DNA of 64,000 bases, taken from contig NZ_CP133160.1 in the NCBI RefSeq assembly GCF_030913365.1, forward strand, positions 496,001 to 560,000. Reading direction: 5' to 3'. Positions 30,305 to 37,711 of the stretch are shown piece after piece; positions within the stretch are counted from its first letter, which is position 1; every line of letters begins with the position of its first letter. This DNA is from Stenotrophomonas sp. 24(2023) (lineage in GTDB: Bacteria; Pseudomonadota; Gammaproteobacteria; Xanthomonadales; Xanthomonadaceae). The translations under genes were made by a program, and so were the position numbers. Below the pieces are notes generated by a model, which was not told the origin of the DNA, made no database searches, and saw only the letters and a program-made list of their open reading frames with translations.

Positions 30305-30762
30305 CACGGGGTGCCACCTGCGGCAACGGCGACGATGGCGAAATCGCGCGGCAGCAGATCGGCGGTGAAGGTCAGCACCTGGTTGGTGCCCGGGGCCACG
30401 TTGAACGCGGCGACCTTGGCCACGAAGGTGGCAGCGTCACCGGTGGGCAGCACCATCAGGAAGTGCAGGTCGGCGTCCGGATCGGCGTCGCGCAGCAGTT
30501 CCTGGCCGGCCGAGGTCCCCACCGGCCAGCGATGGCCGGTCACCTGCACGGTCTGGCCACCGGACAGGCCGGCGATGCTTTCCATCTGCCGCGAGCGCAG
30601 GTTGGTGGCATCCAGGGTATTGGCCTGGCCACGGCCGAACGGGAAGGCGGTCAGGCCGTCGACCTCGGTGTAGCCTGCCGGATCGTTCGGCTTGACCGGG
30701 GCCGTGCCGGCCTTCACGTACAGCACGGAATCCTGGGCGGAAATGGCTTGGTTGTTGCTCAT
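30304..30762 (-). CDS. Major tail tube protein
   Basis: 152 residues. The protein starts MSNNQAISAQDSVLYVKAG and has TEVDGLTAFPFGRGQANTLDATNL, a beta-rich pattern common to siphovirus tail tube proteins (lambda gpV-like), plus LPRDFAIVAVAAGGTP at the end. AGGAGA lies 7 bases before the ATG at 30762. It is the first gene of the tail operon. No tail terminator (gpU/gpZ-like) or head-tail joining gene lies upstream, where they would be expected in a complete phage. Confidence 0.8.
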   Translation of the reverse strand: MSNNQAISAQDSVLYVKAGTAPVKPNDPAGYTEVDGLTAFPFGRGQANTLDATNLRSRQMESIAGLSGGQTVQVTGHRWPVGTSAGQELLRDADPDADLHFLMVLPTGDAATFVAKVAAFNVAPGTNQVLTFTADLLPRDFAIVAVAAGGTP

Positions 30763-30782
30763 GTAGTGTTCTCCTGGAAATG

Positions 30783-30806
30783 AAAAAGGCCACCGTGCGG
30801 TGGCCT
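30783..30806 (-). terminator. Terminator-like hairpin just before the tail tube gene
   Basis: AGGCCACC (30787-30794) pairs with GGTGGCCT (30799-30806), a perfect 8-bp stem with a 4-base loop. On the minus strand it is followed by TTTTT (30783-30787 region), ending about 20 bases before the tail tube ATG. It would stop transcripts entering the operon from upstream unless antiterminated. Confidence 0.75.
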
Positions 30807-30890
30807 GTCGGGTCGGTACGTTCCGGGCTCGGGTCAGCCCGCATGGCATTGTTCATTGCTGGCCCGCCACAGCAGCGTCACCCCACGTAC

Positions 30891-30910
30891 GCATCGCGGG
30901 AACGCGATGC
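30891..30910. repeat. Perfect 8-bp hairpin in the tail operon leader
   Basis: GCATCGCG (30891-30898) pairs with CGCGATGC (30903-30910) over a GGAA loop. It lies between the two terminator-like hairpins of the leader. No T-run, no coding potential seen around it. Confidence 0.5.
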
Positions 30911-30944
30911 CCCGGAGCCATGGCCGGGCCGACGTGCGGACAAC

Positions 30945-30973
30945 AAAAAAGCCCCCGGCTTGCGCCGGAGGCT
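30945..30973 (-). terminator. Promoter-proximal terminator in the tail operon leader
   Basis: On the minus strand AAGCC-t-CCGGC and GCCGG-g-GGCTT flank a 4-base loop, with one internal mismatch, followed by TTTTTT. It begins about 15 bases after the predicted start site of the promoter at 30994-31022, so most transcripts would end after about 40 bases. Confidence 0.75.
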
Positions 30974-30993
30974 TCTATGTCATCGTGGTACAG

Positions 30994-31022
30994 ATCCTAG
31001 GTTTGCGGTGTGCACCTGTCAA
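30994..31022 (-). promoter_or_regulatory. Near-consensus sigma70 promoter pointing into the tail operon
   Basis: On the minus strand TTGACA (31022-31017) and TAGGAT (30999-30994) are separated by exactly 17 bases. The -35 is perfect; the -10 matches TATAAT at 4 of 6. The region 30763-31165 between the tail tube gene and the divergent hydrolase has no gene; it holds this promoter, three hairpins and, on the plus strand, GATAAT at 31125-31130, a possible -10 for the hydrolase. Confidence 0.7.
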
Positions 31023-31165
31023 CGCTTTGCCGGCGGCGTCACCCGGCTGGTAAATCCAACGCGCAGGCCTTGCACCCGCCAGATCGCGCACAGCTGCTGA
31101 CACCCCGCTAACCGGCCGGCACCGGATAATGCCGCTTTCCCCCGCACAGACCGAGGTACCCGACG

Positions 31166-31837
31166 ATGGCCGGATGGATCACGCTTGATACGCACTTTGG
31201 CCCCGTCCGCGCCTGGCAGGCGATGCCCGAAGGCAAGCCGCGCGCCGGGCTGGTGGTCATCCAAGAAATCTTCGGGGCCAACGCGCACATCCGTGGCGTG
31301 GCCGAACGCTTCGCCGCGCAGGGCTATGCCGTGCTGGCCCCTTCGTTCTTCGACCTGGTCGACGGCACGGAGGCCAGCCCTGATGCCCTGCCCTACGACA
31401 GCGACGGCGTGCAGGGCGGCCTGGCCCGCGTGGGCGCGCTGGGCGTGGAAAAGGCGCTGGACGTGGTGCGCGCCGCCGCTACCCGGCTGGCCCCCGCCGG
31501 CAAGGTGGGCACCGTGGGCTATTGCTGGGGCGGCTCGATCGCGCTGCTTGCGGCGCTGCGGCAGGGCCTGCCCTCGGTCAGCTACTACGGCGCGCGCAAT
31601 GTCCAGTTCCTGGATGAACCGGCCAAGGGCCCGGTGATCTTCCACTTCGGCGCACAGGACAGGAGCATTCCGCCGGAGGCCATCGCCGCCCACCGCCAGA
31701 AGCTGCCGCAGATGCCGGTCTACGTCTACCCGGCCGACCATGCCTTCAACCGGGAGGTCGGACATGCGTATGATCCGGACAGCGCCACCCTGGCGCTGCA
31801 ACGCACCCTGGACTTCTTCTCGGAGCATCTTGGATGA
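31166..31837 (+). CDS. Dienelactone hydrolase family protein
   Basis: 223 residues, an alpha/beta hydrolase. The catalytic triad is visible as Cys120 in VGYCWGGSIAL, Asp165 in FGAQDRSIP and His192 in PADHAFNR; the EIFG block (VIQEIFGANAHIRGVAERFA, shown as VIQEIFGAN) near residue 32 is the family oxyanion region. Classical members hydrolyse dienelactone in aromatic degradation, but no such pathway is nearby, so the real substrate is unknown. The stop overlaps the HIT gene start by 4 bases (ATGA). Confidence 0.9.
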   Translation: MAGWITLDTHFGPVRAWQAMPEGKPRAGLVVIQEIFGANAHIRGVAERFAAQGYAVLAPSFFDLVDGTEASPDALPYDSDGVQGGLARVGALGVEKALDVVRAAATRLAPAGKVGTVGYCWGGSIALLAALRQGLPSVSYYGARNVQFLDEPAKGPVIFHFGAQDRSIPPEAIAAHRQKLPQMPVYVYPADHAFNREVGHAYDPDSATLALQRTLDFFSEHLG

Positions 31838-32256
31838 GCGACTTTGAACTGGATTCACGCCTGGCCGCCGACAGCGTACTGGTTGCCGAAGGACCGTTGT
31901 CGCAAGTGCGGCTGATGAACGACGAGCGTTTCCCGTGGCTGGTGCTGGTGCCCCGCCTGGCCGGCATCACCGAATGGATCGAGCTCGATGGCGAGCAGCA
32001 GGACAAGCTGCGCACCGAACTGAACCGCGCCTGCAAGGCCCTCAAGGGCAGCGATGGCGTGGAGAAGATCAACATCGGCGCACTGGGCAACATCGTGCGC
32101 CAGCTGCATTTCCACGTGATCGGCCGGCACGATGGCGATCCCGCCTGGCCTGGCCCGGTCTGGGGCAGCGGCCAGGCACACCGCTACGAGGCCGATGCGC
32201 TGGCCCAGCATGTTGCCTACTGGAAGGAACGGCTAGGATATCCAGCCCTGACCTGA
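31834..32256 (+). CDS. HIT-family nucleotide-binding protein
   Basis: 140 residues. The histidine triad region reads IVRQLHFHVIGRHDGDPAWPGP, i.e. Q-x-H-x-H with the catalytic His in HFHVIGR retained and the first position Gln. This is the form found in a subgroup of proteobacterial HIT proteins, where QLHIHVIAR is common. Such proteins hydrolyse or transfer nucleoside monophosphate groups; substrate is unknown. It overlaps the dienelactone hydrolase gene and is followed 16 bases later by a small membrane protein gene. Confidence 0.86.
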   Translation: MSDFELDSRLAADSVLVAEGPLSQVRLMNDERFPWLVLVPRLAGITEWIELDGEQQDKLRTELNRACKALKGSDGVEKINIGALGNIVRQLHFHVIGRHDGDPAWPGPVWGSGQAHRYEADALAQHVAYWKERLGYPALT

Positions 32257-32272
32257 GCCCTGGCCGAACCCG

Positions 32273-32440
32273 ATGCGTTTCAATCTCGTCGCCGCCATCC
32301 TGCTGATCCTGATCGGCCTGTTCATGCTTGCCAGCAATCTGGGCTGGACGCACCTGAACCTGTCCCGGTTGCTGTTGACCTGGTGGCCGGTGGCACTGGT
32401 GGGCGTGGGCATCGCGATGCTGTTCGGCCGCGGCAAATGA
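32273..32440 (+). CDS. Small membrane protein of the LiaI-LiaF/DUF5668 type
   Basis: 55 residues, beginning MRFNLVAAILLILIGLFMLA and ending AMLFGRGK. Two transmembrane helices (about residues 5-21 and 34-52) are separated by a short loop with SNLGWTHLNL and followed by TWWPVALVGVG; the WWP block is typical of the DUF5668/LiaI-LiaF-like family. Function is unknown. GAACCCG precedes the ATG weakly. It lies 16 bases after the HIT gene and 50 bases before a bidirectional terminator, so it is the last gene of that three-gene unit. Confidence 0.7.
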   Translation: MRFNLVAAILLILIGLFMLASNLGWTHLNLSRLLLTWWPVALVGVGIAMLFGRGK

Positions 32441-32490
32441 GGCCGCGCCGGGCCATGCCCGGCGAGCAGCAGCCACGGCCCCACAAACGA

Positions 32491-32514
32491 AAACGCCGGG
32501 CATGCCCGGCGTTT
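32491..32514. terminator. Bidirectional rho-independent terminator between the small membrane protein gene and dcd
   Basis: AAACGCCGGGC (32491-32501) pairs with GCCCGGCGTTT (32504-32514), with T-runs on both strands. It serves the two convergent genes. Confidence 0.88.
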
Positions 32515-32537
32515 TTCATCCGCCATGGCGGACGCGC

Positions 32538-33110
<573 letters not shown>

Positions 33111-33503
33111 GCGCGTTCCTGTTCGTGGGGGCGTTATGCAAGCGGGAAATTCTACAGGCCCGCCCACGGGCCGCCTACGTTCAGGTTGGCGCAGCCCCTG
33201 CCCGCCACACGGCTTCAAGGCGCCCTTACAAAAAAATAACAAGTGATTCGCTGCATCGCAGCATGTATCGCTTACCACAAAATTCTTTCATATTCCATCG
33301 CTTTGTATCGACGCGAAACATATCGAAATAAAATTATTTATTCTTTCAAATCAAATACTTGAATATATTTTTAGTTAAACGAAAGCAAACTCAAAAGTCA
33401 GTTGCGTTGCACCCCTGCGAAAAGCTCATTACGGTTTCATTCAGCCTGAACGGATCGTTCAGCTAGTACCGCAATCCATCCACGCTTCCAGCAAGGGATC
33501 ACG
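33111..33503. promoter_or_regulatory. AT-rich intergenic region upstream of the Oar-like receptor
   Basis: No gene is seen. From about 33228 to 33400 the DNA is mostly A and T, with ATAAAATTATTTATT and TTGAATATATTTTTAG-type stretches, in sharp contrast to the GC-rich surroundings. It must hold the promoter of the receptor gene, but no single -35/-10 pair stands out. AGCAAGGGATCACG at the right end is the ribosome-binding region. Confidence 0.6.
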
Positions 33504-36500
33504 ATGAATCTGAATTTCAAGGGACGGCGCCTGAAGCCAACTGTCCTGGCCATGGTGCTCGGCGCCATGGCGGGCTCCGCATTCGCCCAGAGCACTTCTG
33601 GCGACATTGTCGGCACCGCGACATCGGCGGAAAAGGTCCAGGTCAAGAGCCTGGCTTCCGGCGCAACCCGTGAAGTAAGCGTCAGCGCCGATGGCCGCTT
33701 CCGCATTTCGCAGCTTCCCACCGGCACCTACGAGGTCACCACGGTCAGCGGCGGCAGCGCGACCGCCACCACGCGCGTCAACGTGGTGGCCGGCCAGCAG
33801 GCATTCGCCACCTTCGCCGCCGCCAGTTCGGGCGCGGCCACCTCACTGGACACGGTCAACGTGCGCGCCCTCGGTGCGGCCAACACGATCGACCTGGGCA
33901 GCGTTGAATCGCGTACCACGTTCACCGCTGACAAGCTCAATGCATTGCCCGTCGGGCGCGACGTGACCAGCGTCTCCCTGCTGACCCCCGGCACCGTGGC
34001 GTCAAGCGGCTACTTCGGCCCTGCGTCATTCGGCGGCGCTTCGGCTGCGGAAAACAGCTACTACGTCAACGGCTTCAACGTTACCAACCTCTACGACAGC
34101 CTGTCGTTCTCGGAAATCCCGTACCAGGCCATCGACCAGCTGGACGTCCAGACCGGCGGTTACGGCGCCCAGTACGGCTTCTCCACCGGCGGCGTGACCA
34201 GCGTCAACGTCAAGCGCGGCACGAACGAGTGGAAGGGCGGCTTCAGCTGGACCGGGGCACCGGACTCGCTGCGCGAAAGCGCGCCGGATACCTACTACAA
34301 CGACGGGTCGATCTTCCGTTCCTATGACAAGAACAGCAGCAGTTCGAACGTGTACAGCGTCTGGGCCGGCGGCCCGCTGATCGAGGACAAGCTGTTCGTC
34401 TTCGCCATGGGCCAGTTCAGCGATTCGAAGACCACCAGCTTCAGCAACCGCGGCTCGCAGTACACCACCAATGGACGGCCGCCGTCGGCGGCAGCCCTGT
34501 CCACCACCGCCTACGACTACGAGTCCAAGACGCCCTACTGGCTGTTGAAGGTCGACTGGTACCTCAACGAGAACAATCACCTGGAGTACACCGGGTTCGA
34601 CAACAGCCGGCGCTACAACTACGACTACTACAATGCGGCCTATGACGTACCCACGGCCGGCGGCGAACCGGCCAAGACCAGCTACCTGGGCGAGCTGGTC
34701 GGCAAGAGCGGCGGGCAGACGGACATCTTCAAGTGGACCAGCTACCTGACCGACAACCTGACCGGGTCGCTGCAGTACGGCCAGATGCGCAACCGCGCCT
34801 CCGAGCACACCATCAGCCCCGACGGTGTCTTCGACGCCTACAACGGTGACATCAACAGCCCGCAGGGTGCCTGCCCCTACGTCCTGGACTACCGCTCCGA
34901 AACCGGCGGCACCGGCCGCCGCATCGGCTGCGCCGTGGCCAGTACCGTGGGCATCTTCGGTGGCCGCAACGAACGCAAGGGCGCGCGCCTGGACTTCGAC
35001 TGGCAGCTGGGCAACCACAAGATCGGCTTCGGCTACAGCGACGAGAAGTGGACCTCGGTCCAGGGCACGTCCTATTCCGGTGGCGCGCTGTGGTACCTGG
35101 AGGACGACTACGCCAACCTGGTCAACTTCCGCAACGGCGGCTCCATCGAGATCAAGCAGAAGTCCTGGTACCTGCAGGACAACTGGCAGATCACCGACAA
35201 CTTCATGCTGTACGCCGGCGTCCGCAACGACTCGTTCAACAACAAGAACTCCGACGGCATCAGCTTCGTCAAGCAGGACAACATCTGGCAGCCGCGCCTG
35301 GGCTTCTCCTGGGACCTGCTCGGTGACGGCCGCAGCAAGCTGTTCGCGTCGGTGGGCCGTTACTCCCTGCCCATCGCGGCCAACGTCGCACTGCGTGCCG
35401 CCAGCGCGTCCTACTACCTGGACCAGTACTACACCTACGACGGCATTGGCGCCAACGGCGCTCCCAACATCACCGGCCGCTATGAAGACGGCGCCTACGA
35501 TTCGGTCATCAACGGCGAAGGCGGCACCACCCCCGATCCGCGCGCCGTGGCCTCGAAGGGCCTGAAGCCGTACACCCAGGACGAAGTCATCCTCGGTTAC
35601 CAGCAGCAGATCAGCTCGTCGGTCGATTTCTTCAACGACTGGACCCTGGGCATCAAGGCCACCTACCGCCGCATCAACAAGGCCATCGATGACACCTGCG
35701 ACTCGCGCTCGCTGTACAACGCCGCGGTGGCCGCAGGCTATGACCTGTCCAACTGGTCCGACCCCTGGACCGTGCCGGAAGGCCTGCCGGGCTGCTGGAT
35801 CTACAACCCGGGCAGCGACCTGAAGGTCACCCTGGATGTCGACGGCAATGGCACGACCGAGGAAATCACCGTCCCCGGCGCCACGCTCGGCCCGAAGGCC
35901 AAGCGTTCCTACAAGGCCGTCACCCTCAGCGCCGACAAGCAGACCGAACGCTGGTATGCCAGCCTGTCCTACACCTGGTCGAAGCTGGAAGGCAATTACG
36001 AGGGCCTGGTGAAGAGCACCAACGGCCAGGACGACACCGGCACCACGTCGGACTTCGACTTCGCCGAGATCATGTACGGCGCCGACGGCTACCTGTTCAA
36101 TGACCATCGCCACAGCTTCAAGCTGTATGGCGGCTTCAAGTTCACCGATGAGTGGTCGGTCGGCGTGAACCTGCTGGCACAGTCGGGCGCCCCCAAGAGC
36201 TGCCTGGGCGGCGGCTGGGGCAGCTTCGGCACCGAATACGGCTACACGGGCGTGTTCCACAGCTGCGAACTGGAAGCCGATGGCGTCACCAGCGCCGATG
36301 ACATCGCCAAGGTCGGCAGCGCTGGCCGGACGCCGTGGCAGTTCACCGTCAGCCCGAGCATCACCTACACCCCGAAGTGGATGGAAGGCCTGAGCGTGCA
36401 GGTATCGGTGCTCAACGCCTTCAACAACATCAAGCCGGTGCAGGTGTACGAGTCCAAGTACGGCCGCCCCAGCGGGGCCCAGACCATCCGCACCTTCTAC

Positions 36501-36569
36501 AACTACAACACGCCCAAGTACTTCAACGATCCGCGCTACGTGCGCTTCCAGGTGCAGTACGACTGGTAA
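33504..36569 (+). CDS. Oar-like TonB-dependent outer-membrane receptor
   Basis: 1021 residues. A signal peptide (1-28, ending GSAFA) precedes a carboxypeptidase-regulatory-like beta domain (about 33-110: GRFRISQLPTGTYEVTTVSGG, here QLPTGTYEVTTVSGG), a plug (about 115-240, SYYVNGFNVTNLYDS) and a 22-strand-type barrel ending in Trp (RFQVQYDW). This is the Oar architecture. Ligand is unknown; the downstream peptidases suggest peptides. Unlike the other three receptors here it lacks the GTTAAG-N4-TGTTA upstream motif and has an AT-rich leader. Confidence 0.9.
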   Translation: MNLNFKGRRLKPTVLAMVLGAMAGSAFAQSTSGDIVGTATSAEKVQVKSLASGATREVSVSADGRFRISQLPTGTYEVTTVSGGSATATTRVNVVAGQQAFATFAAASSGAATSLDTVNVRALGAANTIDLGSVESRTTFTADKLNALPVGRDVTSVSLLTPGTVASSGYFGPASFGGASAAENSYYVNGFNVTNLYDSLSFSEIPYQAIDQLDVQTGGYGAQYGFSTGGVTSVNVKRGTNEWKGGFSWTGAPDSLRESAPDTYYNDGSIFRSYDKNSSSSNVYSVWAGGPLIEDKLFVFAMGQFSDSKTTSFSNRGSQYTTNGRPPSAAALSTTAYDYESKTPYWLLKVDWYLNENNHLEYTGFDNSRRYNYDYYNAAYDVPTAGGEPAKTSYLGELVGKSGGQTDIFKWTSYLTDNLTGSLQYGQMRNRASEHTISPDGVFDAYNGDINSPQGACPYVLDYRSETGGTGRRIGCAVASTVGIFGGRNERKGARLDFDWQLGNHKIGFGYSDEKWTSVQGTSYSGGALWYLEDDYANLVNFRNGGSIEIKQKSWYLQDNWQITDNFMLYAGVRNDSFNNKNSDGISFVKQDNIWQPRLGFSWDLLGDGRSKLFASVGRYSLPIAANVALRAASASYYLDQYYTYDGIGANGAPNITGRYEDGAYDSVINGEGGTTPDPRAVASKGLKPYTQDEVILGYQQQISSSVDFFNDWTLGIKATYRRINKAIDDTCDSRSLYNAAVAAGYDLSNWSDPWTVPEGLPGCWIYNPGSDLKVTLDVDGNGTTEEITVPGATLGPKAKRSYKAVTLSADKQTERWYASLSYTWSKLEGNYEGLVKSTNGQDDTGTTSDFDFAEIMYGADGYLFNDHRHSFKLYGGFKFTDEWSVGVNLLAQSGAPKSCLGGGWGSFGTEYGYTGVFHSCELEADGVTSADDIAKVGSAGRTPWQFTVSPSITYTPKWMEGLSVQVSVLNAFNNIKPVQVYESKYGRPSGAQTIRTFYNYNTPKYFNDPRYVRFQVQYDW

Positions 36570-36598
36570 TCCATTCTCTCCAGGAACATCCGCAGATT

Positions 36599-36628
36599 AC
36601 CGCCGGCCTCGCGCCGGCGGTCTTTTTT
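36599..36628 (+). terminator. Rho-independent terminator after the Oar-like receptor
   Basis: ACCGCCGGC (36599-36607) pairs with GCCGGCGGT (36613-36621), followed by CTTTTTT. Confidence 0.88.
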
Positions 36629-36638
36629 CCGGCGACTT

Positions 36639-37493
<855 letters not shown>

Positions 37494-37597
37494 TGCATGA
37501 CTCCGGAGGAAACAAACGGGGGAAGAGAACAGAGCATCATACAACCTGCACGCGGGCTGACTGAAATTCGGGTTCGTCAGGATTCCGCGCATTTTTC

Positions 37598-37612
37598 GTT
37601 AAGACCATGTTA
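37598..37612 (+). promoter_or_regulatory. GTTAAG-N4-TGTTA motif upstream of a TonB-dependent receptor (copy 1)
   Basis: GTTAAG-ACCA-TGTTA lies 100 bases before the ATG at 37712. The same spacing and bases recur before two other receptors in the window. The TGTTA half could be part of a -10 element. Confidence 0.55.
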
Positions 37613-37711
37613 CGGTCGAGACGCACTGTATCGATCGTAAACGACCTGTTTGCATTGCATGGCCGGATGGCGCAGTGCCGCTTCTGCTTTTGCCTTATTC
37701 ATGGAACATCA

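Noticed and set aside
19456..30762. R-type (contractile) tailocin like maltocin P28
   Set aside because: There is no sheath, baseplate wedge or spike gene; G/GT chaperone, tape measure and lambda-like tip genes indicate a flexible non-contractile tail.
30807..30944. tRNA or attachment site next to the tail operon
   Set aside because: No cloverleaf could be drawn from either strand and no direct repeat was noticed between this region and the J/rimO junction.
31834..32256. HIT protein thought to be missing its first triad histidine
   Set aside because: The Q-x-H-x-H form is the usual one for this proteobacterial subgroup, so it is not a loss of function in this strain.
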